Part shown: in pieces, positions 41,306-50,417 of the stretch
Numbering within the stretch: position 1 is the first letter of the stretch
Layout: the number at the start of each line of letters is the position of its first letter
IMG/VR virus record: IMGVR_UViG_3300012936_000009
Span: 1-64,000 of that record
Strand: one strand, 5' to 3'
DNA from: a virus
DNA length: 64,000 nt
Translations under genes and position numbers: made by a program
The notes under the pieces: model-generated
What the model saw: only the letters and a program-made list of their open reading frames with translations
The model's database searches: none
What the model was told of the DNA's origin: nothing

Positions 41306-41907
41306 TATTCAAGCTCAATATCAACGCTGACGTCTACAGTTACCTTTGGTACTCTTAACTGGTTAGCCAGTTTGTGCTTTTTGGCTTCTTGTGCATCTAG
41401 AAACCAGTCAGCATGCTTCTTTTTGTCTACTATCTTCATAAAATAGTCATCTTTTTGTCCGCAGTTTCTAGCCATCATCGTATAAATCTTTGTGTTTAAT
41501 CGATCAGCTTCTTTCGCACCTGCTTTTAGCTCTTCTACCTTGCCGAAGTCCATCGAAGAAACATCGTGGATCATGACTGTGGCATCCGGATCCATAAACC
41601 TCAACCCTTCTTCACCGAAAGAGAAAAGAATAGCACCGCAGCTCATAGCTTTTCCTTCTACGATCGTAGCAACCGGCAATTCAGCATGTTTGATTGCTGA
41701 AATCATAGACATCAAACTATAAACTTGCCCTCCATAAGAATCAATAACGACAGGAATAACTTTCTGCCCCGTATTATGTGCTCGAGCAACTTCTTGATCA
41801 AATTTTCTAGCCGAATCTTCGTCAAACTTATTTACTCTTACGATAACTGGATTGTATCTCATCTCTACCTCTTTTATGAGAGGCGATATTTTAGTAGTCC
41901 ACTTCAT
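41305..41907 (-). CDS. ClpP-like serine protease
   Basis: The 200-aa protein has the ClpP fold signatures: VVIDSYGGQVYSLMSMISAI, VEGKAMSCGAILFSFG with nucleophile Ser89, and DATVMIHDVSS with His114. It lacks the long N-terminal axial region of host ClpP. It could pair with a host Clp ATPase. A ClpP-fold head protease is an alternative role, though its place among replication genes argues against it. Confidence 0.8.
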   Translation of the reverse strand: MKWTTKISPLIKEVEMRYNPVIVRVNKFDEDSARKFDQEVARAHNTGQKVIPVVIDSYGGQVYSLMSMISAIKHAELPVATIVEGKAMSCGAILFSFGEEGLRFMDPDATVMIHDVSSMDFGKVEELKAGAKEADRLNTKIYTMMARNCGQKDDYFMKIVDKKKHADWFLDAQEAKKHKLANQLRVPKVTVDVSVDIELE

Positions 41908-41917
41908 TATTTTCTCC

Positions 41918-44386
41918 TTATGAACATTTCGAGTAACCGCACGACGTACATGTTACACAACCTTCTTGATAAATTAAGGAATCCTCTGCAGAGCATTCCG
42001 GGCATGTTTTGCTTCCACCAGGAACAGTGCCGTCATCGATATATTTTTTCAAAACTCTAGCAACTACCCTAGCGAAAGAGAATAGGTGAGCATCTCTATC
42101 CTTTTGAAGCTGCTCAACGATATATTGTATTGGAGCTCCGTGCCTCAAAGCTAAAGAAATCACTCGAGTAAAACCAGCATAGTCTGGATTATCGAATACC
42201 TTGACGATGTCTTTAACAACAACTTCGCTTCCATTTTCACCAAAATGTAAATCATACTTTGATGGCATTGTTTTTCTAGATCTTTTAGTAATTTTTCCAG
42301 AATCGTAAGAAGAGGGGATTTCTATAAACTCCGATTTTCCTCCTAAAACTTCGTAAGGCTTTCCGTCCATCATCCCTACCAGGATAGTCCAAGCCTCTCC
42401 CTTAACCTGAGCCCTGTGTATTTCACACTGCAAATTTTCAGGACGTTTTGGAGCGTTTACTGTATCAAAAGAAGAATCAGAATTTTTGCTATCTGTACTC
42501 ACCAGTACTCCGGAGCGTGAACCGTCTCTATATACAGTCACACCTTTCAAACCTTGCTTCCAACCTCTCCAGTAAACTTTCTTTACGTCATCTACTGAAA
42601 CATCGTTTGGAAGGTTGATTGTTTTACTTATCGCATGGCAAACCCAACGCTGAGCCGCGGCCTGGACATCTACTGCTGATTCCCAATCGATTTCATTAGC
42701 GGTAGCTAAATGATAAGGGCTATCTGATATTTCCTCTTTTCCGCTAGTATCCATCCACCCTTTAAAGCCATGATGATAGACGGTGAATTCCTGCCACTTA
42801 TCTCCCAAATCATCAACAAAATCGACTGTAGCACTTGGGTCGCTTGGGTTAACCTTTTTTCTTCTTTTATATTTCAACATAAAAGCCGGCTCAATACCTG
42901 AAGTTGTCTGAGTTAACATGGAAACACTTCCACATGGAGCAGTAGTTGTCAAAGCTATGTTTCTTCTGCCATGTTTAGAGTGCAATTCTCTAACCTCTGG
43001 ACTTGCTTCAAATATCCTCTGAATGAAAGGATGCTCTTTTTCTTTTTCAAAATCGTAAACAGGAAAAGAACCTCTCTCTTTTGCTAAGATGCATGAAGAC
43101 TTATAAGAAGACAAACAAAGAGTTTTATAAATTTTTTCGGTCTCTGTAACGCTGTTATTACTTCCGTAAGTCAAACCAAGCATAGCTAGAGTATCGCCTA
43201 ACCCTGTTACTCCCAACCCAGTTCTTCTACCGTTTTGGGCTGCTTCCTTGATTTTCCTCCACAGCTCTAACTCGTTAGCTTTTACTGAGTCAGGCTCTGG
43301 ATCAGATTTCACTTTCGAAACAATCTTATCAACACATTCCATCTCGAGATCGATAAGATCATCCATCAACCTTTGAGCTTTCTGAGTGTAAGAGTTGAAC
43401 AGATCATAATCAAAACTACTGTTCTCCGTAAATGGTTCTTTAACAAAGGAAGTCAAATTAAGAAGCAAGAGTCGGCAACTATCATAAGCAGAAAGAGTTA
43501 TTTCGCTACAAGGGTTTGTGCTGACGGTATGGAAACCATCTTCACTATAAGCTTGAGCTGGCGTATAATTTAAAACATTGTCCCAAAACAAAAGTCCAGG
43601 CTCAGCAGACGCATGAGCTGATTCGATTATTTGCTCCCAAAGAACAGAGGCGTCTACTTTTTTAGAAACTAATTTATCACCCTCTCCATCTACAGGATAT
43701 CTTAGTTCAAAATCTTCGTTATTCTCAACAGCACTCATAAACTCATCGGAAAGTCTAATAGAGATATTTGCGCCAGTCACTTTAGTGAGGTCTCTTTTGA
43801 TGTTGACAAACGTTTCAATGTCTGGATGATGAACACTGATAGTTAGCATCAAAGCTCCTCGTCGGCCACCTTGAGCCACCTCACGGCAACTATTAGAAAA
43901 CCTCTCCATGAAAACCCCGATGCCATCAGTAGTTTTAGCAGCATTAGAAGTGCTTAGACCTTGAGGGCGAATCGAAGAAATGTCAAACCCAACTCCGCCG
44001 CGGCGTTTCATGATTTGAACTTGCTCTTGATCAGTTTTCAAAATCCCCCCATAAGAATCGTGAGGAGACTCTACTACAAAGCAATTAGATAAAGATTGAA
44101 TCTGCCCGGTATTACCGATGCCAGACATAGGAGAACCTTGGGGGACTACAAATTTAAAATCCTTGAGTAAGGAATATATTTCCTCTTCGCCCATGGGATT
44201 ATCATACTTAGATTCAATTCTAGCAAACTCTGCAGCGATTCTTTTGTGCATGTCGTCTGGAGTTTGCTCTAAATAACTTCCGTTTTTCGAAACCAAAGCA
44301 TACTTGGTCGCAAAGACGCTAGCTGCTAATTCGTCTCCACCAAAATACTTGGTGCTTGCTTTCATAACTTGATCAAAAGTATACAT
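41918..44386 (-). CDS. nrdJ: Class II (adenosylcobalamin-dependent) ribonucleotide reductase
   Basis: The 822-aa protein has SLSNCFVV, GGVGFDISSIRP, VAQGGRRGALMLTISVHHPD, the active-site STNPCSEITL, GRRTGLGVTGLGDTLAMLGL and APCGSVSMLTQTTSGIEPAF. It ends with a zinc-ribbon (CPECSAEDS, CTSCGYSKC) as in B12-dependent enzymes. It reduces ribonucleotides without oxygen and needs no NrdB or NrdG; none is seen nearby. It would supply all dNTPs, and its product dCDP/dCMP pool feeds the hydroxymethylase. Confidence 0.9.
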   Translation of the reverse strand: MYTFDQVMKASTKYFGGDELAASVFATKYALVSKNGSYLEQTPDDMHKRIAAEFARIESKYDNPMGEEEIYSLLKDFKFVVPQGSPMSGIGNTGQIQSLSNCFVVESPHDSYGGILKTDQEQVQIMKRRGGVGFDISSIRPQGLSTSNAAKTTDGIGVFMERFSNSCREVAQGGRRGALMLTISVHHPDIETFVNIKRDLTKVTGANISIRLSDEFMSAVENNEDFELRYPVDGEGDKLVSKKVDASVLWEQIIESAHASAEPGLLFWDNVLNYTPAQAYSEDGFHTVSTNPCSEITLSAYDSCRLLLLNLTSFVKEPFTENSSFDYDLFNSYTQKAQRLMDDLIDLEMECVDKIVSKVKSDPEPDSVKANELELWRKIKEAAQNGRRTGLGVTGLGDTLAMLGLTYGSNNSVTETEKIYKTLCLSSYKSSCILAKERGSFPVYDFEKEKEHPFIQRIFEASPEVRELHSKHGRRNIALTTTAPCGSVSMLTQTTSGIEPAFMLKYKRRKKVNPSDPSATVDFVDDLGDKWQEFTVYHHGFKGWMDTSGKEEISDSPYHLATANEIDWESAVDVQAAAQRWVCHAISKTINLPNDVSVDDVKKVYWRGWKQGLKGVTVYRDGSRSGVLVSTDSKNSDSSFDTVNAPKRPENLQCEIHRAQVKGEAWTILVGMMDGKPYEVLGGKSEFIEIPSSYDSGKITKRSRKTMPSKYDLHFGENGSEVVVKDIVKVFDNPDYAGFTRVISLALRHGAPIQYIVEQLQKDRDAHLFSFARVVARVLKKYIDDGTVPGGSKTCPECSAEDSLIYQEGCVTCTSCGYSKCS

Positions 44387-44388
44387 TT

Positions 44389-45795
44389 TTACCTCTTTAG
44401 TTCATCCCACTTTTTCTTTAAGTTTTCCTTCATAGCTTTTTCGTCGCTTTGTACTGCCTCTGATAACGTCTGAATGTCTTCATTTAAAATTTCAAATTTA
44501 GACATGCTAGTGTCAATGTGAATCGGAAAAAGAATCCCATCTTTACCAGCCCTGTTTTTAGCAACAAAAAGTCTAGCGTGTCCAGTAGATTTTTCTATAG
44601 GTTTTCTAGATAAGGAAACTACAAAATCTGCTACCATCGCTTTTCCGTAAGCTTCGGACATGTTTTCAAGACCGACGATATCAGAATTCGCAGAATCGCG
44701 GTTGGCTTGAGAAGCTGTCCAGATTGGTATACTCATTTCCATTGCTAAATTTCTTAACTCTTCGTATATTAGTTTTAGTTCATGCCGCAAAGAATCATAT
44801 TGTCGCGTCGACCTCATGATATCCGCGTAGTCAATCACGATCACGCTTGGTTTAAAACCTCGCAAAGTCAGTTTATCAATGTGATTCCTAATTGTAATAA
44901 CCGAAGCCGAATTTGTAGGATACTCCTTGATTATCAAGCGACCTAAATCTTCGTTGCTTTCATAAAAATTAATCACTTTTTCTTTCTGGTTAATGACGTC
45001 AGAAGAATTAATTCCACAAAGATTAGAATCATACCTTAAACCAACGGCTTGTTCGGTAAGTTCGAAAGTGTAATGAAGAACATTTTTTCCAGCCCTCATA
45101 GCATTAGCGCCCATGGCTACAAGCCAATGAGATTTACCGACACCGGTGTTGGCCGTGACAATTCCAATTTCTCCGCGACCGAGTCCTCCGTTAAGGATGT
45201 CAGCTGCATCAAGTTTACTTAGCCCTGTTGGGCAAACTTGACGATTAATTTTTACAAATCTTGCTTCTATATCTTCAAAAAAGTCATGACCGGCGGAATT
45301 TGGTAGCCCGATTGAAACAGCATTCTTCATGAGAGATAAAACATTTTCAAACTTATCTTCCGAAATAAGCTCTACAGATTTTTCCAAAGCTTCCTTGAAT
45401 GCCTGTCTTTTGCAAAAATCTAGTATCTTCTCTTTGACATAAGCAACATCTCCAGGATGCGGATTCTTCTTCATACGATGCAAAAAATCAATAACTTGTG
45501 TCTTCAAAAGATCGTCGTTTTCTTCTTGAAAAGACTCTTTAATTATAGAGACAAGCAACTGGTTAGTTGGGAAACACCTGTACCTAAAGTAGTAGTTAAA
45601 ATACTTCTCACAAAGAAATTTTAGATAGACTAATTCAAAAAAGTCATACCTCATGACTTCCACCATTTGAGCTGCCCACCCGTGGTCAGTCAAGAGACCT
45701 TGCAAGATCTTTTCCTGAAATTGTTTGTTATATTTTGAAAACTGACCTGAAGGTACGTTATCTAGAATGCTTGCTTCGTATTCGTTATTTTCCAT
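44389..45795 (-). CDS. DnaB-family replicative helicase
   Basis: The protein is about 468 aa, starting at ATG 45795 (a GTG codon precedes it). The helical N-domain is followed by a RecA-fold motor: Walker A VTANTGVGKSHWL, Walker B PSVIVIDYADIM, VGLENMSEAYGKAMVADFVV and FVAKNRAGKDG. It resembles T4 gp41 and bacterial DnaB and unwinds DNA at the fork. Neighbours are the FEN exonuclease and RecA. No separate loader or primase was recognised in the window. Confidence 0.9.
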   Translation of the reverse strand: MENNEYEASILDNVPSGQFSKYNKQFQEKILQGLLTDHGWAAQMVEVMRYDFFELVYLKFLCEKYFNYYFRYRCFPTNQLLVSIIKESFQEENDDLLKTQVIDFLHRMKKNPHPGDVAYVKEKILDFCKRQAFKEALEKSVELISEDKFENVLSLMKNAVSIGLPNSAGHDFFEDIEARFVKINRQVCPTGLSKLDAADILNGGLGRGEIGIVTANTGVGKSHWLVAMGANAMRAGKNVLHYTFELTEQAVGLRYDSNLCGINSSDVINQKEKVINFYESNEDLGRLIIKEYPTNSASVITIRNHIDKLTLRGFKPSVIVIDYADIMRSTRQYDSLRHELKLIYEELRNLAMEMSIPIWTASQANRDSANSDIVGLENMSEAYGKAMVADFVVSLSRKPIEKSTGHARLFVAKNRAGKDGILFPIHIDTSMSKFEILNEDIQTLSEAVQSDEKAMKENLKKKWDELKR

Positions 45796-45797
45796 CA

Positions 45798-46757
45798 CTA
45801 GCCTAAATTCCTAACTGCTAAAAAAAATCTTTCTACATCAAAATTCTTAACGCCTATTGCGTTTTGTTCACGAATAAAACCAAGTTTATCCCTTTTTTTA
45901 TCTTTGCAATTTTCAATATAATTTTCCACTTTATGAATTTGAGAAGCTGACAAGTTTCTAATACCTAAATTCATAAGTCTCCAATTTTTTTTCGGTACCT
46001 CTGGATTGCTAGCAATTTCGGAATAAATCTTTAATTTACTGTTAAGATTTTTTTGCTCAGCTAGTCTAATTAGATCGTCTATTAGCAAGCTACTCTCATT
46101 AATTTCCGGGAATCTCTTCACCATACTTTTGAAACCAGCTCCTTTTATACCTTGCAAGTTGTCAGATGGATCTCCAACAAAAGATCTTACTAAACAAAAA
46201 TTTTCTGGATAAACTGAAAATTTCTGCTTCACAGCTTCTTTGTCTACTATCTTCTTCTGGCCAGGCGACCATTGAAGAGTTTTTTCATCTATAAGCTGAT
46301 ATAAATCTTTATCTGAAGATACTACAATTTTGTTTTTATCCCTAAATGAATTCTTGCACATATATCCTATGACATCATCTGCTTCACAGTCAGATATATA
46401 CAATTGGTTTATTCCAGACTTGTTTAAAAGCTTTATCAAGTTAGCAATCTGCCAATTTCTGTTTTCATAAGTATCTGGTATTTCATCTTCTGAGTAAAAC
46501 CTGTTTAGTTTTTGCGGTCGTTTCGTGTGTTTATAAGAAGATTGCAGAGCCCTTCTCCTGGGAGATCCTCCACCTTCCCATACAACATATATTGAAGATG
46601 GAGAAAATCTCTCAGAAAGAAGCTGAATTGCTTTTAAAAACCCAACCATCCCTCCAATGTGTTCACCATTATTAGAAATGGTTGGGTTTGCTATAAAATG
46701 CCTGGTAAACAGGTTTAGAGAGTCTATTATAAGAAGAGGTCTGAAGAATGATTTCAC
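45798..46757 (-). CDS. FEN-type 5'-3' exonuclease (second copy, T4 RNase H-like)
   Basis: The 319-aa protein starts at GTG. Motifs are LLIIDSLNLFTRHF, CEADDVIGYMC, VSSDKDLYQLID and GDPSDNLQGIKGAGFKSMVKRF. A Lys-rich arch-like region (SPRRRALQSSYKHTKRPQKL) is present. Its position next to helicase and RecA favours a role in primer removal at the fork. It shares the family but little sequence with the copy at 14059-14886. Confidence 0.88.
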   Translation of the reverse strand: MKSFFRPLLIIDSLNLFTRHFIANPTISNNGEHIGGMVGFLKAIQLLSERFSPSSIYVVWEGGGSPRRRALQSSYKHTKRPQKLNRFYSEDEIPDTYENRNWQIANLIKLLNKSGINQLYISDCEADDVIGYMCKNSFRDKNKIVVSSDKDLYQLIDEKTLQWSPGQKKIVDKEAVKQKFSVYPENFCLVRSFVGDPSDNLQGIKGAGFKSMVKRFPEINESSLLIDDLIRLAEQKNLNSKLKIYSEIASNPEVPKKNWRLMNLGIRNLSASQIHKVENYIENCKDKKRDKLGFIREQNAIGVKNFDVERFFLAVRNLG

Positions 46758-47944
46758 GTATCCAATTCCATAAAAGCTTCGTTATCCAATGAAATAGCTC
46801 TTACCTCTTCATACGACTCTGGATCAATATCTACCTCTTCGGGGTTAGACATTTTTCTGACCATAGTTGCTTCTAGCAAGTCGTCAACGTAACTGGTAAA
46901 CTCGGGATTGCTCCACACTTCACCAAAATCAGACTTGTAGAATTTCTTTTCAGCTAGAACTTCTCCAGTTTTTTGATTGTGAACCATTAGAGTCTTCCAC
47001 GCACCGGTACCAGCAAGCTCAATCTTATTATCCCCAACTGTAGCAGCGCCAGCTTTTCTAAGTTCGTCAAAAACTTGTTCATGCTCCATAATTCCTTTTC
47101 CAAAATGAATTTCGAAATTAACAGTCCTAAATGGCGGAGCAACTTTGTTTTTAATAGTCTTTGCAGACACATTGATTCCAATTACTTCTTTCTTCTTGTT
47201 TTCAATCTTTTGGCCAGCGCCAAGTTTGATCCTGACAGAAGAATGAAATGGAATCGCTTTGCCTCCAGGGGTGGTCGTTGGATCACCATACATCACACCA
47301 ATGTTAGTCCTAATCTGATTTAAACAAATCATCAAGGTATTAGTTTGACCAATAACTCCCGTAATTTTCCTCATCCCCTTAGATATAGCTCGAGCTTGTA
47401 AACCTATTGAGTTTTGATCGTAGTCACCAACAAGTTCTGCCTTAGGCGAAGAAGCTGCCACTGAATCCCATATAATAGTAATAGGAACATCTTTATCCAT
47501 CGCTTTGGCCTTTATAATAGTTGCTTCGGCAATAGACAAAACTTCTTCAGTACAATGAGTATCAACATAGACAAATCTCTTAGTTATGTCTACGCCAAGA
47601 AGGGCTAGATTTTCAACGCTTGTAGCATTTTCTGTATCAATATAGACAACAATACCACCCATCTGTTGAGTTGACCTAGCGATCTGAATTGCTATGTGAG
47701 ACTTACCAATTGAGGGAGGACCAAAAATTTCTATGATCCTTCCCTCTGGAAGCCCACCTTCTCTCTTGTTAGAAATAATATAATCAAGCTGTTTAGAACC
47801 AGTGCTAATCCACCTCTTTACATGAGTTGGCGAAGAATCGGTGTGAAGGTTATAAGCAACCTTCGAGCCGTGCTCTTTGTTCAAAGACGAAATTAGATCA
47901 CTTGTAAAATCATCAGTTTGATTTTTGGACTTTCTTTTTGCCAT
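46754..47944 (-). CDS. recA: RecA-type recombinase
   Basis: The 396-aa protein has Walker A IFGPPSIGKSHIA, VVYIDTENATSVE, ITIIWDSVAASSPKAELVGD and the RecA signature NQIRTNIGVMYGDPTTTPGG. It is closer to bacterial RecA than to T4 UvsX in these motifs. It promotes strand exchange for recombination-dependent replication together with the SSB gene just upstream. Confidence 0.93.
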   Translation of the reverse strand: MAKRKSKNQTDDFTSDLISSLNKEHGSKVAYNLHTDSSPTHVKRWISTGSKQLDYIISNKREGGLPEGRIIEIFGPPSIGKSHIAIQIARSTQQMGGIVVYIDTENATSVENLALLGVDITKRFVYVDTHCTEEVLSIAEATIIKAKAMDKDVPITIIWDSVAASSPKAELVGDYDQNSIGLQARAISKGMRKITGVIGQTNTLMICLNQIRTNIGVMYGDPTTTPGGKAIPFHSSVRIKLGAGQKIENKKKEVIGINVSAKTIKNKVAPPFRTVNFEIHFGKGIMEHEQVFDELRKAGAATVGDNKIELAGTGAWKTLMVHNQKTGEVLAEKKFYKSDFGEVWSNPEFTSYVDDLLEATMVRKMSNPEEVDIDPESYEEVRAISLDNEAFMELDT

Positions 47945-47956
47945 CTATAGTCTTCC

Positions 47957-48757
47957 TTAAAAATCGCCTTCTAAATCTGCAAATGCATCATCTAAACTAC
48001 TGAATTTTTTCTGTGCAGTGTCAGTAGTAGTATCGTTATTCTCGGTAAGATTTGCGTTTCTCGTAGTTCCAGTGCTTTGGAATCCAGAATCAGAATCTTC
48101 TAGATCACCATTAAGCCAATCATTAATGATTTTCTCAAGTTCTTCGCTAGACTTAAGAGAGTACATATCATCCAAGTCAGGAATATTAGAAGTCCAGTTC
48201 TTAATCTGATCTGTACTTTCCGACAACCTGCTTTGCTTTCCTCGAGGACGAACTTCAGTTGTAGCCCACATTCTACCAGGAGCCTTTGTACAAATTACCT
48301 TGACGTCTCTTCCCTCGGCAACGTCTGTAATGTCACCGTAGTCTTCATCAAGCATAATATTAAGAAGAGACTGATAGACTGTCTTTCCAAAAGACCAAAC
48401 TCTAACTCCCTTATCCTCTTCACCCCTAACTACAACCGGGGCGTAGTAACGAGGCTTTGGGTAAAGCTTCTTAGCTAGCTCGTAAGACTCCTTAGTTCCT
48501 TCATCGCGAAGCTTGTTGATCAAATCCTGAATCGGATCTGGCTTACTGAACTGGTACGGCGCTAAAAGTCCCGGATTGTTTCCAATGTTGTAGTAGAACC
48601 ACCTCTCTGTAAAAGGGAGACCATCATCATTCTTAAATGATAAAATTCTAACTGTAACTTCCTCTCCTTCTTGAGGACGCCACATTACGTTTCTCTTATT
48701 ACCTTGACCACTTAACTGGTTTAACTTGCGACGAATCGCTTCAAAATCAACTGCCAT
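47957..48757 (-). CDS. gp32-like single-stranded DNA-binding protein
   Basis: The 266-aa protein starts with FEAIRRKLNQLSGQG, then VMWRPQEGEEVTVRILSFKN and KLYPKPRYYAPVVVRGEED, an OB-fold core as in T4 gp32-type proteins of marine phages, but without the T4 zinc site. The C-terminus is acidic and ends SSLDDAFADLEGDF, a typical protein-docking tail. A strong GGAGGTGA site and a promoter precede it. Confidence 0.82.
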   Translation of the reverse strand: MAVDFEAIRRKLNQLSGQGNKRNVMWRPQEGEEVTVRILSFKNDDGLPFTERWFYYNIGNNPGLLAPYQFSKPDPIQDLINKLRDEGTKESYELAKKLYPKPRYYAPVVVRGEEDKGVRVWSFGKTVYQSLLNIMLDEDYGDITDVAEGRDVKVICTKAPGRMWATTEVRPRGKQSRLSESTDQIKNWTSNIPDLDDMYSLKSSEELEKIINDWLNGDLEDSDSGFQSTGTTRNANLTENNDTTTDTAQKKFSSLDDAFADLEGDF

Positions 48758-48804
48758 ATTTCACCTCCGTTTTTTAAATTGGCAACTTATCAACTTGTAA
48801 TTTG

Positions 48805-48833
48805 ATTATAAGTTTAGGAGGATGAATTTTCAG
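48805..48833 (-). promoter_or_regulatory. Promoter before the SSB gene
   Basis: Minus strand: CTGAAA, 17 bases, TATAAT, with CTCCTAA in the spacer. It lies in the 88-base gap upstream of the gp32-like gene and is the best match of the class. Confidence 0.55.
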
Positions 48834-48845
48834 TATGATTTAATT

Positions 48846-49085
48846 TTATTTTTTCTTTTTCTTTTTAGTTCGTTTGACAACTTTGGCAGGGTAAGTAGGG
48901 CCAGTTCCAAGTGGGGTAGAAACTCCTGGCATGCCGGCGGCAACTGAGGCTTCGTCGCGCTTTTTAGATTTTTTCTTTCTTTCTTTTTCTCTTGTTTCTT
49001 GGTTAGTTAAATCAGGTTCGCCTAAAACGTTATCCCTTCTCTCGAGAAAAAGCCTTATATATTGTCTTAATAATTTTCCGTTCAT
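48846..49085 (-). CDS. Small basic protein with LRQYIRLFL tag
   Basis: The 79-aa protein begins MNGKLLRQYIRLFLERRDN, clearly related to the LREYIRELL tags of the 0-5 kb cluster. The rest is basic (EKERKKKSKKRDE; VKRTKKKKKK) with a Gly/Pro segment (AGMPGVSTPLGTGPTYP). A tagged protein within the replication module suggests that the tag is a general address. Function unknown. Confidence 0.6.
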   Translation of the reverse strand: MNGKLLRQYIRLFLERRDNVLGEPDLTNQETREKERKKKSKKRDEASVAAGMPGVSTPLGTGPTYPAKVVKRTKKKKKK

Positions 49086-49093
49086 AAATCTAA

Positions 49094-49915
49094 TTATTTA
49101 GAAAATCTGAATTTTGGATCAATTTCGAAAATTTGTGGCTCCACTCCTGGTAAATTTTCTAAAAGCCAGGCTTCTTCGACTTTCCCCTGTTCTCTATCTT
49201 TAATAGAAAGCCACCAAGATCCAACATCTGGATTCCAACGATACCTCCTGTCTTTCAAGAGCTGGTTCGAACCTCTCGGGGAATTAGCTGCGAATATCTG
49301 CAAATCTGGCTTGCCGGAATTTTCTAGCATCTCCTTAGACTTTGAGTTTAAACTTAAAACGTGCGAAAGAGCTTCTAGAGCAACCGCTGAGTCATTGAAG
49401 TCATAGAAAAAGCCAGTAAATACAGAAAGGGTTGGTAAGTTTCTCGCAGGGAAACCAGATAAGTTCCAGTCAACGTGCTCTACAGTGCAACCCCATATTG
49501 TTTTTAAATTTCCGGTATATTTTTCTATCCATGGTTTCACGAAAGAAGAATTATGAGAAACAACTAAATCGGCTCCGGAAAATAAACTGGTAATTAAATC
49601 CCAATCAATCTTAGAATTTTTCTTTTCCTTAATATCAAAATCTAGAAATTTTGACTCTTCTTCGTTTAGCTCTCTTTCAGGATCGTTAAAGAAAGAAACG
49701 GTTTTTCTAGACTTTGAAAAACCACCTTCGTTATCTAAATAGCAAAGCTTTAAATTTACCCTAAGTAAGTCTCCAGAAGATGGGTTCATGGAAGTAGTTA
49801 CAATACTACAGAATATAACCTTAGTATCTTCTGATGAGGCCTTACTTAAAGGTATAGGTTCTATCTCTGAAATGTTTTTTATTTCAATCTTGTTTTTATT
49901 AGCATCAATTATCAT
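49094..49915 (-). CDS. DnaQ-like exonuclease fold with degenerate active site
   Basis: ATG 49915 lies one base after the upstream stop; a GTG at 49942 is open. The 273-aa protein follows the DnaQ layout, but motif Exo I (D-x-E-T-T-G) reads IFCSIVTTSMNP, with both acids lost. Exo II reads VVSHNSSFVKPW, with Val in place of Asp. The C-terminal module (LLKDRRYRWNPDVGSWWLSI) is the one usually attached to phage DnaQ-like enzymes. It is probably catalytically dead and may be a structural partner of a polymerase. Confidence 0.65.
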   Translation of the reverse strand: MIIDANKNKIEIKNISEIEPIPLSKASSEDTKVIFCSIVTTSMNPSSGDLLRVNLKLCYLDNEGGFSKSRKTVSFFNDPERELNEEESKFLDFDIKEKKNSKIDWDLITSLFSGADLVVSHNSSFVKPWIEKYTGNLKTIWGCTVEHVDWNLSGFPARNLPTLSVFTGFFYDFNDSAVALEALSHVLSLNSKSKEMLENSGKPDLQIFAANSPRGSNQLLKDRRYRWNPDVGSWWLSIKDREQGKVEEAWLLENLPGVEPQIFEIDPKFRFSK

Positions 49916-49916
49916 A

Positions 49917-50417
49917 TTACGAATCCCAGGTTCTCTTTTCACCTGAGTATATTATAATCGATCCTGAATTATTTTCAATTTGAATCAAAGAATCTAATTC
50001 TAGAATACCTGCATTTTCAGCACCCACTAGCGTGTGATAAAGATATTTTATACCATCTCTTGCTTTTATAGCTGAAATTTTAACTCTCAGCCCCCGCTTG
50101 TTACCCATGGTTACGATAGACAATCCCGTGTACACATTTTTCATAGCGTCTGCCCCGGTGAAAGCTTGGCGTAACATATTTTTTATTTTCTCAATGTCAT
50201 CAGAACCCATAGCGCTGCTGATATTTAAGTTCTGCATCAACTGCTTAGGATTCTCGGAAGCTAAGGCGCCAGCTTCTTTGACGCCGGCCGAAAATCTACC
50301 CGACCCTGTAGAAGCTTCAACTCCAGCCTTAGAAGACTTTTCTGGTTTCTTTTTCTCTTTTTTCTCTTCATCTTCTAATAAAATATCAGAGACGACTTCC
50401 TTAATGTTAAACTTCAT
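49917..50417 (-). CDS. Unknown protein with tag-like N-terminus
   Basis: ATG 50417 overlaps the polymerase stop (TGATG). The 166-aa product starts MKFNIKEVVSDILLEDEE, a short helix with L-L-E. It then has a basic linker (KEKKKPEKSSK) and a conserved-looking domain (LMQNLNISSAMGSDDIEKIK; NVYTGLSIVTMGNKRGLRVK; YLYHTLVGAENAG). I have seen the last type in marine phages. Function unknown. Confidence 0.55.
   Translation of the reverse strand: MKFNIKEVVSDILLEDEEKKEKKKPEKSSKAGVEASTGSGRFSAGVKEAGALASENPKQLMQNLNISSAMGSDDIEKIKNMLRQAFTGADAMKNVYTGLSIVTMGNKRGLRVKISAIKARDGIKYLYHTLVGAENAGILELDSLIQIENNSGSIIIYSGEKRTWDS

Noticed and set aside
41305-41907. ClpP-like gene as the missing prohead protease
   Set aside because: ClpP-fold head proteases exist, but the gene sits among replication genes and the tags fit a gp21-type (I/L)-x-E cleavage better; left as an alternative only.
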